From Lentzea californiensis (GTDB lineage Bacteria; Actinomycetota; Actinomycetes; Mycobacteriales; Pseudonocardiaceae), in assembly GCF_024648825.1 (NCBI RefSeq), contig NZ_JANBBE010000012.1, positions 1 through 64,000 of the forward strand: 64,000 nucleotides of DNA, in the 5' to 3' direction. The stretch's first letter is position 1; each line of letters begins with the position of its first letter. Below the pieces are notes generated by a model. The model ran no database searches. It was given only the letters and a program-made list of their open reading frames with translations, and was not told the DNA's origin. A program made the position numbers and the translations under genes. Shown here one piece after another: positions 7,920-17,756 of the stretch.

Positions 7920-9946
7920 CAGGCATCCGCGTTTCCGGTCAGCGCGAACCCGTTGTTCAAGGCGGCGTCGTAGATCCTTCTGAGGTTGTCGATCTGCTTG
8001 TCAGTCGGCGTCTTTCCCGCGCTCAGCAATCCTGCGGTACCTGCGGCGATGCGCCTGTCAACGGCGGTGAGCTTGTCGTGCTCGCTCGCCCAGTCAGCCA
8101 GTTCCGACCACGGCGCGAGCAGTAGGTCCTCGGTGCTGATGTTGGACGCGACGACGCGGGTGGGACCCTTCGTCGTGAGCTGGGCGACGGTTGCCACGCT
8201 GAGCTTCCACGTCAGGGCGCGCGCCTTCTCCCAGCATGCTGGTTTCTTGGCCCATTCGCTGATGTTGCCGGGTGCTCGGTCGAAGAACGACCGGAGCAGT
8301 CGGGCCAGCGCCGGGATCTCGCTGCGCAACTCTTCCGGCACCTGTTGCGTACGCCAGATGACATCGAGGTCGAGGCGTCGACTGGTGCGGTTGCTGATCA
8401 GCGCAACGGCATAGGCGACGACCTGCGCCTTGTAGCCCTCCAAGCCGTTTTCGCGGAACGTCCTGGCCACGATCTTGTCAGTCTGCCGAAACAGAATCGC
8501 CTTCGCGACAAGGTGCTCGAAATCGCGCCGATCCGGCTTCTGGTCCTGCTCGGGACGTTGCGCAAGCCGCAGAGCGAACTCGGCAAAGCACTTCTGACCG
8601 CCAAGGCTTACGGCGTGCGGAGCCTCGTCCCAGGCGAGTTCGAACTTCGCCAGGTCGGTCTTGACGAACTTCTGCGCGGGCGGATGGGTCTCCTTGAACG
8701 CCTTCTGCCTGGCAGGTGTGCCAGTCCTGGCCACCTCATCCTGGTACTGACCGCGGGCACGTTCGTAGAACCATCGGGTCTGCTTCTGGCCGCCGTCCGT
8801 TGCCGGCGCCCACATCGAGCGGGAGAGACGTTCGATGTCGACGTGGAAGGGATGGTTTGTGCTGAAGTCCGCCTCTTGGACCTTGTTCTGGCTGTTGGCA
8901 TAGCGGGAGATCAGTGGGACGAGCTCGGTGAGCTGCTCTGGCGGGACAACGGTGAGCTTCATCTGGACGTGAATCCCGTCCAGCTCTGCCTTGTGTTTGA
9001 CGGCTGCATGGTAGAGCGATGCGGTGGTCTGACCACCGTTGACGATCTGAAGGTCTTTCAGGCTGGCGATGCCGCTGCCGCCCTCGTGCGTCCTGATCAC
9101 GTCGACGGCTGATGCGGTTGCGGAGATGCCGTTGTTGTAAGCGAGGAATCGGCGGGGCTCGTTGAGGATGGTGTCCCGGATCCCCTGATTGACCTTGCCT
9201 CTTGCCTGTAGGAACGACCGCACGTTGAGTTCGAGCAGGCGGGCGGAGTAAGTCGCGTAGATCTCCTTCAGCACGGTGCCGGGCACGATGGCCAGCATCG
9301 TGTGACATCCCTGCTCGTCGAGATCGGTGGGAAGGCATGGAACTGGCGCACCGAACAGACTGACGAAGTCAATGTGGATGGGCTCCTGCTGCCGCCCGGA
9401 GGTCACCAGTCGGTGCAACCGAACCACGTCCCAGACCTGGACCGCCGTCGGCACATCACCGAACTCTGGCGTCACCACGTCCTTCCTGGTGGCGACGGCA
9501 CCATCGGTGAAGACCCAGAACCGGACACGGGTGAGTTCCGGCAACACCTGGCTGATGCTGTGCGCCATGTCGAACACTGGTGAGGCCACCTCAAGCCCGG
9601 CGGCGCCGTTCCGCGACACCCTCTCCAGGAACCCACGCAACCGTCGGAGACAGGTCTCGATGTCCGTCTTGCCGACGGATGCGGGCGGCGCTACCTGCCT
9701 GAGCACGACGCCGAACAGGTCAAGCGTCTGGCCATCGCCGCTGATGCTGTAGCCGGAGACCTCCTCACCGCGCGCCTGGTGGAAACAGGCCTCCCCGCCC
9801 TCCAGTTCGGCAACGTCGGCGAGTTCACCGACCATCCGTTCGAGGAAGACATCGCGGATGTTCCGTTCCGCGCCGGGCACACCGGCCTCTGTGAGCAGGT
9901 CCTGCTGGAGCGACTCGGCGAACTGGTCGATGTCAGTGTCAGTCAT
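7919..9946 (-). CDS. AIPR (abortive phage infection) family protein
   Basis: The 675-residue protein matches the AIPR family, named for abortive infection phage resistance. The diagnostic block lies mid-protein: LLELNVRSFLQARGKVNQGI, FLAYNNGISATA, LQIVNGGQTTASLY and a later RYANSQNKVQEADF. The N-terminal 200 residues contain SISGDGQTLDLFGV and FWVFTDG, which resemble a nuclease-like core of the kind often fused to AIPR; I cannot confirm the active site. The ATG overlaps the DUF4420 stop by four bases. It is expected to act with the Z1 and GHKL proteins in phage defence, by a mechanism that is not established. Confidence 0.92.
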   Translation of the reverse strand: MTDTDIDQFAESLQQDLLTEAGVPGAERNIRDVFLERMVGELADVAELEGGEACFHQARGEEVSGYSISGDGQTLDLFGVVLRQVAPPASVGKTDIETCLRRLRGFLERVSRNGAAGLEVASPVFDMAHSISQVLPELTRVRFWVFTDGAVATRKDVVTPEFGDVPTAVQVWDVVRLHRLVTSGRQQEPIHIDFVSLFGAPVPCLPTDLDEQGCHTMLAIVPGTVLKEIYATYSARLLELNVRSFLQARGKVNQGIRDTILNEPRRFLAYNNGISATASAVDVIRTHEGGSGIASLKDLQIVNGGQTTASLYHAAVKHKAELDGIHVQMKLTVVPPEQLTELVPLISRYANSQNKVQEADFSTNHPFHVDIERLSRSMWAPATDGGQKQTRWFYERARGQYQDEVARTGTPARQKAFKETHPPAQKFVKTDLAKFELAWDEAPHAVSLGGQKCFAEFALRLAQRPEQDQKPDRRDFEHLVAKAILFRQTDKIVARTFRENGLEGYKAQVVAYAVALISNRTSRRLDLDVIWRTQQVPEELRSEIPALARLLRSFFDRAPGNISEWAKKPACWEKARALTWKLSVATVAQLTTKGPTRVVASNISTEDLLLAPWSELADWASEHDKLTAVDRRIAAGTAGLLSAGKTPTDKQIDNLRRIYDAALNNGFALTGNADA

Positions 9947-10956
9947 GCCTTCTTTTCCAGGACGGTGATCATGTCTTCGTCGCTGACGAGGAATCGGTCG
10001 GCGGCAAGCAGATCGACGGTGTACACGACATCAGAAACGCCGACAGGTCTGGTCTGTTCGGTGATCCGGGGAAAGCCGTCGGTCACGCGGTGGACTGTCC
10101 GACCGCGCAGTGCGTATCGCCGGTCCTCGTACAGCCGGCTCTGCGTGTCCAGATAACCGGCACGTACTAGCCGCTGCTCCAGCTCGCCCGCAACACCAAG
10201 CCTGGTCGCCTGGTTACGCACGTGGCGAACGAGTTCGGGAAGAGACATTCCACGTCCACCTTGTCGCGCGTCGAGCGCGAGCGTTACCAGGAACAACACC
10301 CCAGGACCAGCGTCGTCGAGCTGTCGTTCGCTACTGATCCGTACCCGGTTGGCGTCGTGTCCAGAAGCGGTCTTGATCTCCGCACTGCCCAGCTCGAACT
10401 GGAAGTCCTGCAATTGCTGGTCAGGGCCAGTCCATGCGTACACCGCGTCCGGACCGAATGCTGGCAGGAACAGTTCGGACAGGGCGTGCAACTCGCCGAA
10501 CAGCCCACGCTGCTGCTCTGGCGACAGCCCACCGGGACTGACACCGGCGAGCATCCGTTGCCACTCACCCAGCCGGTTCACCACCACGCCGCCCGGTTCT
10601 GCGGCGACCTGTGCGAGCCTCACGAGCAGGTCGGCCACGAGCGCAGTGAAGATGTCCGTGTACGCGTCTGCACGCAGTGCGAGGTCCAACGTGGCCCCAT
10701 GCTCTGGGACGCTTCCTCGCTCGACCACCACGCCGGACATGGCCAGCTGCCCGTTCACCGCATTGGTCGGGATGTTGTCGGTGACCACTGAGAACACCCG
10801 CCGTGCCGCTGGATACTCCACGGCGACGAAACAGTGGTGTGGACTGTCTGCCAGTACCCGCCGAACCCGCCGACCTGCCGATGCCGGGCCACTACGCGGG
10901 TCATGCAGTTCGGCCCAGAGTTCCTCAAGATCCGTGGCGGACGGTACTGAGGTCAT
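9943..10956 (-). CDS. DUF4420 / PD-(D/E)XK motif protein
   Basis: This protein of 337 residues resembles the DUF4420 family, whose members carry a PD-(D/E)XK nuclease-like core. The core is seen around FQFELGSAEIKTASGHDA, where Glu and Lys of the ExK pair follow an upstream acidic residue, next to a hydrophobic strand (GVLFLVTLALDA). The start at 10956 is chosen because its ATG overlaps the Z1 stop as ATGA and GAGGAG lies just upstream; an upstream start at 11004 would overlap Z1 by 52 bp. It is the third gene of the operon and the probable nuclease partner of the Z1 protein. Confidence 0.85.
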   Translation of the reverse strand: MTSVPSATDLEELWAELHDPRSGPASAGRRVRRVLADSPHHCFVAVEYPAARRVFSVVTDNIPTNAVNGQLAMSGVVVERGSVPEHGATLDLALRADAYTDIFTALVADLLVRLAQVAAEPGGVVVNRLGEWQRMLAGVSPGGLSPEQQRGLFGELHALSELFLPAFGPDAVYAWTGPDQQLQDFQFELGSAEIKTASGHDANRVRISSERQLDDAGPGVLFLVTLALDARQGGRGMSLPELVRHVRNQATRLGVAGELEQRLVRAGYLDTQSRLYEDRRYALRGRTVHRVTDGFPRITEQTRPVGVSDVVYTVDLLAADRFLVSDEDMITVLEKKA

Positions 10957-13787
10957 GCCTGCTCCTCGTCGGAGTCCTGGCTGCCGAACTCCTGGTCCCA
11001 CCATAGGTTCGTCACCCGGTACTTGATGGTCTTCGCGGTCCGGCTCTTCGGGAAGCTGAGGGCGAACCCGACGGGTGGCAGGTCGGGATGCATCCAGGTG
11101 TCGGGCGCGAGCGGATACAGCAACAGCAGTCCACGACTCGGTGGGCGGACCTCACGGATGAAGAGCCCGCCCGGCGAGCTGGGCGCCGTCTTCCTGGTCT
11201 TCGGGTCCAACTGCCAGGCCTGCTTGGTCATGTCCAGAGCCCACCTGCACTCGTCGTCGGAGAGGTCCATGTCCTCATCGCTCGGCGAGACGAGGCGACG
11301 GATCACGTAACGGTCGTTTCCCGCTCGCAGGCCTGCCTTGTACTCGGGGCCGGCATTCGCACGTTCCTTGGGCAGGTACAGGGCCCGCTGAACCAGTCCG
11401 ACCTCGAAATCACCGATCTTGTGAGTTTTCTGGTCGTTGCCGGAGACCGACACGAGCCCCACCGTCCAGGTGGTGAGCTCTGGTTGTTTTGTGGTCAGCA
11501 ACGTCCGGATGTACTCAGCCAATGCTCGCGGCTGTGCCTTGGTCGCAACGTCGGAGGCCTGGTACCTGTCCAGGAATTCCAGTACGTCAGGCGCAGGCAC
11601 GTTGTCCCACTGGACGGTGCCGAGAGGACTCCGGCGGGGTACTGAAGTGCCCATGGCGCTGACCAGACGCTCGGTGGCGGCCACGTTGTTGCGGAGCAGT
11701 TCTTCGTCCGTCTCGAACGTGATGGACTCGCTGATGGTTTGGGAGAACGTGATGTCGACGTCGGTGCCGTTGCGCATCTTGGTTCTGGCGGTGATCATCA
11801 GCCCGTCAGGATGCGCGCGGACGCGCAGCCCGTACTCCTGTGGTGTTTTCCTGAGAGCGGCCATGTACTCGAACTCGCGTAGCAGTTCCTCGTTGGCCAG
11901 AGCGATGTCCCGGTACCACCCGACGAGCTCGTCGGTCGTGTAGAGCCGGGACAGGTCGAGGTAACCGGGGCGGTATCCGAACCAGCGGCCCATCTGCATC
12001 AGCGTGTCGTACATCTTCGACGCTCGCAGGTAGTAGCTGACCGTCAGCCCTTCGAGGGTCAGACCGCGGGAGAGCTTGTCCCCACCGATCGCGATCAGCG
12101 TGAGCGGTCGGTCGGCCTCGCTGTAGGTCAGGGCGTCCTCGGACTTTCCGTTGAGCACGCGCAGTTCAACGTCGTTGAGCACGTCCGGAAGCACATCGCG
12201 GATCTGCGTCCAGTCGACCACCGCGTCGACCTCTGACGTCAGGTCCGGGTTCCGCAGCAGCGCTTCGGTGGTCGGTACGAAGTCGGTTCGCCACAGAGAT
12301 TCCAACGCCGACCAAGGGGAGTCCGGGCTGGTCGGGTCGCCGTGCCATACGCGCTGGCGCATCAGGTCCACATGTTCGTGCAGTGCTCGGCGGACCAGCG
12401 CTTGGACGTCGGTGAAGCGGGTGACGTGCACCAGCATCGAGTTGTGGTCCTCGTGGCCACGAACCCGACGTGCAGCCGTGGCGAGCAGGAAGGCGTTGAT
12501 CGCGGTGAGCAGCGATGTCGGCAGTCTGCCCGGGATGGTGTCCTTCTTGTGTTTGTTCGGGAGCCACATCTCGTGGTCGTCGAACGTACTGATGATGGGC
12601 AGACCGGCCTGTCCCTCGATGCTTGAGTTCACGTCGCTGTCCAGCCCGAACACCGTGTTCACGCCGACGTAGTTGCTCGGTGGCCGAAGGTTGATGATGA
12701 AGCTGCGCGGGAACAGGTCCTCGCCGTACTTTTCGGTCTTCTCGTCGGCATCAATGAATATGTTTGCAAACGGCGTGGCGGTGTATGCGAGGTACGCGGA
12801 CTTCTCGAACGTGCGCAGCAGCTTCCGGATCAGCCCGTTGATGCTGGTCGGATCGTATTCGTCGACCGGCCGCCCGTTCTCGTCGGTCGGCCGGGCCTTG
12901 GTGTTGACCGAGGCGTTGTCCGCCTCGTCGTCGATCACCAGCAACGGAACGTTACGCACAATCTGCTGACCGGTCTCCGGGTCAAGTTCCTGGTTCAGCC
13001 GGGTTGCCCACGAGTGCAGATTCCGCAACACAGAGGCGTTCTTCTTGACCACCAGAATTACCGGGTCGCTGCCACCCGCGTTGAGCCAGACCTGCTTGGC
13101 AACCTTGACCTGGAAGTCGCCCTTCTCGTCGCTGCTGGTCAACGAGTGGACGTGGAGAAACTTCCCCTTCATCTGCCCGACGCCGACCTTGGCATTGGTC
13201 TGGTCGTAGCTGCGGTTGCTCCTGGTGTCGAACCCTAGGAACTCCATGTCCAGCCGGTGCTGGGTCTGGCTACGCAGACTGTTGTGCAGGCCGGCCAACA
13301 CGACGATCAGGCGATAGCCGGCGTCTGCGGCCTTGCAGATGACGCCCGTGTAGTTGGCGGTCTTGCCGGACTGCACCTGGCCGACAACCATTCCACGACG
13401 GTCCCACCTGCCAGGCCGGTCCGGTTTCTCGAACGAGCCCAGAATCCGGTCGGTGACCTGGTTGATGCTGCGAATCTGCGCTGGTGCCCAGTCCTTCCGG
13501 CCCAGATACCGCCGATACCGGTCCCAGAAGTTCCACTCGATCTCGTCCCTGGCGGCGTCGAGCCAGGGCACGTGGTCCTCACGACCGTTGAGAACCTGTT
13601 CGATCGGAAGCCAGACGTTGCAGCGACTCTCCACATCCCTCCGCAGCTCGGCGACATCGACGTTGGCCTGCTCCACGAGAAGCAACGCCTTGTCGACTGC
13701 CTGTTCGACGTCGCCGGTCGTGACGTCGTCCGAGTCGTCGAGCAACATCAGGGCGATCTCCATCGCCCTGCGCTGGTCGGGGTTCAT
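10953..13787 (-). CDS. Z1 domain superfamily II helicase-like ATPase
   Basis: The 944-residue protein has the Z1 architecture. Walker A is GQVQSGKT (residues 136-143), Walker B is LLVIDDEAD (DDEAD at 286-290), a motif III-like YTATPFANIF follows, and the second RecA-like lobe carries GGDKLSRGLTLEG and QMGRWFGYR with the arginine-finger region. These show an NTP-driven DNA or protein remodelling motor. Z1 proteins are characteristic partners of MutL/MORC-type ATPases, DUF4420 and AIPR in predicted restriction and defence loci. The ATG overlaps the upstream ATPase stop by four bases. Confidence 0.93.
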   Translation of the reverse strand: MNPDQRRAMEIALMLLDDSDDVTTGDVEQAVDKALLLVEQANVDVAELRRDVESRCNVWLPIEQVLNGREDHVPWLDAARDEIEWNFWDRYRRYLGRKDWAPAQIRSINQVTDRILGSFEKPDRPGRWDRRGMVVGQVQSGKTANYTGVICKAADAGYRLIVVLAGLHNSLRSQTQHRLDMEFLGFDTRSNRSYDQTNAKVGVGQMKGKFLHVHSLTSSDEKGDFQVKVAKQVWLNAGGSDPVILVVKKNASVLRNLHSWATRLNQELDPETGQQIVRNVPLLVIDDEADNASVNTKARPTDENGRPVDEYDPTSINGLIRKLLRTFEKSAYLAYTATPFANIFIDADEKTEKYGEDLFPRSFIINLRPPSNYVGVNTVFGLDSDVNSSIEGQAGLPIISTFDDHEMWLPNKHKKDTIPGRLPTSLLTAINAFLLATAARRVRGHEDHNSMLVHVTRFTDVQALVRRALHEHVDLMRQRVWHGDPTSPDSPWSALESLWRTDFVPTTEALLRNPDLTSEVDAVVDWTQIRDVLPDVLNDVELRVLNGKSEDALTYSEADRPLTLIAIGGDKLSRGLTLEGLTVSYYLRASKMYDTLMQMGRWFGYRPGYLDLSRLYTTDELVGWYRDIALANEELLREFEYMAALRKTPQEYGLRVRAHPDGLMITARTKMRNGTDVDITFSQTISESITFETDEELLRNNVAATERLVSAMGTSVPRRSPLGTVQWDNVPAPDVLEFLDRYQASDVATKAQPRALAEYIRTLLTTKQPELTTWTVGLVSVSGNDQKTHKIGDFEVGLVQRALYLPKERANAGPEYKAGLRAGNDRYVIRRLVSPSDEDMDLSDDECRWALDMTKQAWQLDPKTRKTAPSSPGGLFIREVRPPSRGLLLLYPLAPDTWMHPDLPPVGFALSFPKSRTAKTIKYRVTNLWWDQEFGSQDSDEEQA

Positions 13788-15304
13788 GCCATCTCCTGAC
13801 CGAGTTCGCGTGTGCAGACGTCCCGAACGAGGTCGGGAAAGTCAGAGAACGGCTCCATTGTCAGCAGCCGACCGACAATTTCCTTGCCGGACGTCCCCGC
13901 GCGTCTCATCGCTCGGACGACATCGATCAGCACCGACCGAACCGCGTCCGGGGCAGTCTCCTCGAACGGTGCCGCCTGGCGGCCCTGCCCGTCCGCATGA
14001 TTCAGGATGATCAGCGGAACGGGAACGGTCTCCTCCAGCAGCCTGACCATGGCCTCGACGTCACCGCCGCCCGCAGTCGTGAGCAGCGCCGCCACAAGCG
14101 GGTGCTGACGATTAACCTGGTAGGCGATCTTCGTCCCGCGCACAACCTGTATCCAGGCCTGAACCACATCACCATGGCTGGCACGCTGAAGCACCTTGCC
14201 GCGGTGTCGGTAGACGTTCGCCGACCGCAGCCGAACGACCTCCGCGATCCGCCTCAGCTCGGGCACCAGCGCGCCAGGTGCGCGGGCCACCGACTTGCGG
14301 ACGTCGATCTGCCAGTCGGAATCCATATGGTTGGGCAGGTCCAGCCGAATCCGGGCCAGCGAGGTCAGCTCCTCCCGCCGGAATCCGAGCCCGAGCCAGC
14401 TTCCGGACACGATCAGCCGTCGGTTCCGGTAGACGTAGAACCCCTGCTGGGAAGCCCAGCCACGACGACCACCAGCAGTGATGTGCTCCTCAGAGTTCAG
14501 CCGACTCACATGCGGGAGGACGAACGACTTCACCCTGATCAGTTCGCCCTGGTAGGGCAGTGACTCGTCCGCGACCACCTGGGTCGTCTCGTGGGATTCG
14601 AGGAACGGGTCCCACGGTACGACGTTCCGCCCGTTCACCCGGATCGTGATCTGTCTGGGACCCGTGACGTACCGGTGGAAGGTCATCCCGAGATGCCTGG
14701 CAACCCGGTCAGCAATGTCGTAGAAGTGTTTCTCTGCCTGCGCGTTCTGCGGATCTGGCGAGACAACAAGTCGATCCAGCATTCTCCACAGCACCACTGT
14801 TCCTGGCTGGGCACCGTGCAACTCGTCCCACAGAGCCCGGTCCTCGGATGTCAACGTCGTCAGCAACTGCCAGCCACCGACGCGGACGACATGGTCAAGA
14901 TCCCAAGTTCGAGCCTCCACCGATGATGTCTTCGTCGCCGACATGACGACCAGCCGCCGGCACTGAGAGAACGACGCGGTCTTGAGTCCGAGCCCGAACC
15001 GCCCGAGATCGCTCGCTCTTCTCAGCGTCGAAGGGCTGGTCGTGCCCGGCCGCATCGCCTCCCGGAGGCTTACGCCGTCCATCCCGAGACCATCGTCGAC
15101 AATCGCGATCCATGACTCCCCGCCATCCCAGCGCAGGCGGACGTCGATCGTTGTCGCATTAGCCGTGATGCTGTTGTCCACGAGGTCCGCGACTGCGGTC
15201 TCAGTGGCATACCCGAACGCGCGAAGCGACTCCACCAACGACTCTGCGCGAGGTTCGACGACCTCGTAACCAGTCACGTTTCCGCCCCCAAGCGATGTAC
15301 TCAT
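13784..15304 (-). CDS. MutL/MORC-type GHKL ATPase, first gene of the defence operon
   Basis: This 506-residue protein has the GHKL (HATPase) signature: the N box AVADLVDNSITA, the G1 box DDGLGM and the G2 segment LGRFGLGLKTASFS. This matches the MutL/MORC-like ATPases found in prokaryotic restriction-linked operons, which act as ATP-gated DNA clamps. The start at 15304 is preferred because GAGG lies six bases upstream and the protein then begins just before the conserved fold. The longer frame from 15373 reads into a remnant of another ATPase copy. The gene is the operon's first and diverges from the methyltransferase. Confidence 0.92.
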   Translation of the reverse strand: MSTSLGGGNVTGYEVVEPRAESLVESLRAFGYATETAVADLVDNSITANATTIDVRLRWDGGESWIAIVDDGLGMDGVSLREAMRPGTTSPSTLRRASDLGRFGLGLKTASFSQCRRLVVMSATKTSSVEARTWDLDHVVRVGGWQLLTTLTSEDRALWDELHGAQPGTVVLWRMLDRLVVSPDPQNAQAEKHFYDIADRVARHLGMTFHRYVTGPRQITIRVNGRNVVPWDPFLESHETTQVVADESLPYQGELIRVKSFVLPHVSRLNSEEHITAGGRRGWASQQGFYVYRNRRLIVSGSWLGLGFRREELTSLARIRLDLPNHMDSDWQIDVRKSVARAPGALVPELRRIAEVVRLRSANVYRHRGKVLQRASHGDVVQAWIQVVRGTKIAYQVNRQHPLVAALLTTAGGGDVEAMVRLLEETVPVPLIILNHADGQGRQAAPFEETAPDAVRSVLIDVVRAMRRAGTSGKEIVGRLLTMEPFSDFPDLVRDVCTRELGQEMA

Positions 15305-15337
15305 CGGTCGCCTCGATGAGCCGCACTCTCCGGCGCC

Positions 15338-15481
15338 AACCGAAAGTGCTCGGGCGGCCACGCTGTTGTCCACGTGGTCTGCGGCAGCGGCCTCGATGCT
15401 GTACCCGAGCGAGCCGAGCGACGCGATGATGCCCGCCGGATCCGGGTTGACGATCTCCTAGTTGGCGTACTTCCCGCCACC
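15338..15481 (-). pseudogene. Fossil N-terminal fragment of a second GHKL ATPase
   Basis: Reading on the minus strand, a fragment aligns with residues 6 to about 53 of the intact ATPase downstream. It shows GGGKYAN, then a TAG stop at 15460-15458 where the intact copy has Tyr, then EIVNPDPAGIIASLGSLGYS and AAADHVDNSVAARA. About 17 of 40 residues after the stop are identical, including the VDNS core of the N box. The fragment lies immediately upstream of the live gene, so it is either a partial tandem duplication or the scar of a replaced operon. Confidence 0.75.
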
Positions 15482-15869
15482 AACTGCCCCACACACCCCA
15501 ATCGTCAGCACTGCGACCCGACTGCACGCGCATTGCCGCTGACCACTAGCCTGTCCTCCACAGTGGGGGAGCAGTCTAGGGACTTCTGTTCATCACCGTG
15601 TGCGCACATGTACACACAACCTTCTGACCAGGCCTTTCTGGTTAAATCGGTCCCAAACGGAGAATCGTCACAGGCGTGATCAAACCGTTACGCCGAGCTG
15701 GTCCGCTCCAGGGCCTGAATGGTCGTGGCGCGACGTTAACGTGACGTCGTTCCGTCGGCCCGGTGGCGAGTCGCGACACGACATCGGTGATCATGGAGGT
15801 TGTTGATCCAGGGCGACGTGTGTGTTGTCCTGGTGCTCGTTGACACAGCGTTCGGGAAGGGTTCGGAGG

Positions 15870-17756
15870 GTGTCGTTCTACGGGGTCAAGCTGCTGCGCA
15901 GCGACGATCTACAACTTGTCGGGCATCCCGACGGTTGTACCGAGGACACTTTCCAGGAGTGGTGTGGCCGTAGGCTCGCCGACGGCCACAGGCTGGCCGT
16001 TGACCTGTTCTCGGGCGCCGGCGGGCTCAGCCTCGGGCTTGAAGAGGCTGGGTGGACTGTCGCCGTCTCTGTTGACCATGACGACAAGGCCCTGCAGACA
16101 CACCGCCACAACTTCGCCGGTCTGGCGCTCGATCGCGACCTCGGTGATGAGGCAGAACGCCAGAAACTCGTTGACATGCTTCGCAGCACCAGCATCGATC
16201 TCATCGCCGGCGGGCCTCCCTGCCAACCCTTCAGCCGCGCTGGGCGCAGCAAGATCCGCAGCTTGGTGGTGGCCGGTCACCGCGACGAACACGATCACCG
16301 GCGCGAGTTGTGGCAGGCGTTCCTCGACGTCGCGCTGGCAGTACGACCACGTGCCGTGCTCATGGAGAATGTTCCCGACATGGCGCTCGGCGACGACTTC
16401 GCCGTCGTACGCACCATGGCCGACGAACTCGAAAATGCTGGCTACTACACCGAGTTCCGACTCGTCGATGCCTGGCGCTACGGCGTTCCCCAGCATCGCA
16501 AACGGCTCATTCTCCTGGCGCGACGTGACATCGAGGACTTTCCCTGGCCGGCGGAGCAGGAGAAGCAGACCACGCTGCGCGACGCGATCGGCGATCTGCC
16601 CGACCTCGGGCTGACTACCGGTGACCGCCAGCTGCCCTACCGCAAGCCGCGGCGCCTGCCGCCATTCGGTCAGACCATGCGCGAAGGCGCACGGGACGGC
16701 GTCATCTGGGATCACATGACGCGCCCAGTGCGTGATGACGATCGCGAGATCTTCGAACTCATGGACTCCACCACCCTGTACGCCGACATCCCGGAGAAGT
16801 ACCGGCGCTACAAGACCGAGACGTTCGACGACAAGTACAAGAAGCTCGACTGGAGCTCGGTGAGCCGGTCCATCACCGCGCACATCGCCAAGGACGGCTA
16901 CTGGTACATCCATCCCGAGCAGTTGCGCACCCTCACCGTTCGTGAGGCCGCACGCGTGCAGACCTTCCCAGATCGTTTCCGGTTCGCAGGCACCCGAAGC
17001 GACGCGTTCCGCCAGATCGGCAACGCCGTGCCTCCGATGCTCGGCCAGGCTGTGGCAACCGCCCTCCGGCCCGTGACGGAGGAGGAGCACCAGAAGCAGC
17101 CACATGGTGACTCGTCCCGTTGGGTCGAAGCCCGGCGTGCGCTCACCGAATGGGCCAGACAGCAACGGCACGGCAGGCACTGGCACACCCTTCCCGGCCC
17201 GCACGTCACAACCGCCGTAGCCGCCGCGGCGGCCGTGTTGACCGGGCGCTCCAACATTCCCAAGGGCACCGAGAAGGCGCTGGCCGCTATCCGAGGCAGG
17301 GAACGTCTGACGAAGGCGGAACTCGACGAGATGCAGGCGCAACTCGCGTCGCAGCCGGCTCGCCAGCAGCTCGAACGGTTCCGGTCACTACTGCCCAAGC
17401 GCAAGGTCTGGGCCGATCCGGACCAGCTCGTAGAACAACTGGACCTGAAAGCCTCGGAGGAGCGGACCTTCCGACTTCTCGCAGGCGAGGACGTACTGCT
17501 CGCCACTCAGGCGACGCTGAGGGTCGCAGCGCGGGTCGCAGGCTCGGAGTCGGACAAAACCAACAAGCTCAGCGATGGCCGTGTCGATCTCGCCCGACTG
17601 ATCGGAGCCGGACCCGACGCACCGCTGCGGGCCGCGGCACTTCGGCTGCTGGGCAGCACGATCTGCAAGGCACCCACCACCTTGTGCGCCGACTGTCCGC
17701 TCCGAAAGCAGTGCGCCGGCCAAAACGGGGACCAGACAGTTCAGACCCTTTTCTAG
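15870..17756 (+). CDS. dcm: C5-cytosine DNA methyltransferase with a C-terminal endonuclease III-like extension
   Basis: The protein transfers a methyl group from S-adenosylmethionine to C5 of cytosine. Motif I DLFSGAGGLSLGL (residues 45-57), motif IV GGPPCQPFS with catalytic Cys118, motif VI ENVPDM, motif VIII PQHRKRL and motifs IX-X (REAARVQTFP, RQIGNAVPPML) are all present by about residue 400. The remaining 220 residues are not a usual part of such enzymes. They end in C-x6-C-x2-C-x5-C (Cys599, 606, 609, 615), the spacing of the iron-sulphur loop of endonuclease III. Where EndoIII has VDTH with its catalytic Asp, this protein appears to read LATQAT, so base excision is unlikely. The GTG at 15870 is preferred to 15822 because GGGAAGGG lies upstream. 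It is divergent from the defence operon. Confidence 0.9.
   Translation: MSFYGVKLLRSDDLQLVGHPDGCTEDTFQEWCGRRLADGHRLAVDLFSGAGGLSLGLEEAGWTVAVSVDHDDKALQTHRHNFAGLALDRDLGDEAERQKLVDMLRSTSIDLIAGGPPCQPFSRAGRSKIRSLVVAGHRDEHDHRRELWQAFLDVALAVRPRAVLMENVPDMALGDDFAVVRTMADELENAGYYTEFRLVDAWRYGVPQHRKRLILLARRDIEDFPWPAEQEKQTTLRDAIGDLPDLGLTTGDRQLPYRKPRRLPPFGQTMREGARDGVIWDHMTRPVRDDDREIFELMDSTTLYADIPEKYRRYKTETFDDKYKKLDWSSVSRSITAHIAKDGYWYIHPEQLRTLTVREAARVQTFPDRFRFAGTRSDAFRQIGNAVPPMLGQAVATALRPVTEEEHQKQPHGDSSRWVEARRALTEWARQQRHGRHWHTLPGPHVTTAVAAAAAVLTGRSNIPKGTEKALAAIRGRERLTKAELDEMQAQLASQPARQQLERFRSLLPKRKVWADPDQLVEQLDLKASEERTFRLLAGEDVLLATQATLRVAARVAGSESDKTNKLSDGRVDLARLIGAGPDAPLRAAALRLLGSTICKAPTTLCADCPLRKQCAGQNGDQTVQTLF

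Noticed and set aside
13784..15373. Longer GHKL ATPase starting at 15373
   Set aside because: The additional residues belong to the remnant of another ATPase copy (VDNSVAARA), and the start at 15304 has a ribosome-binding site.
15909..17342. 477-codon minus-strand frame inside dcm
   Set aside because: It is antisense to conserved methyltransferase motifs and has no recognisable domain or ribosome-binding site.
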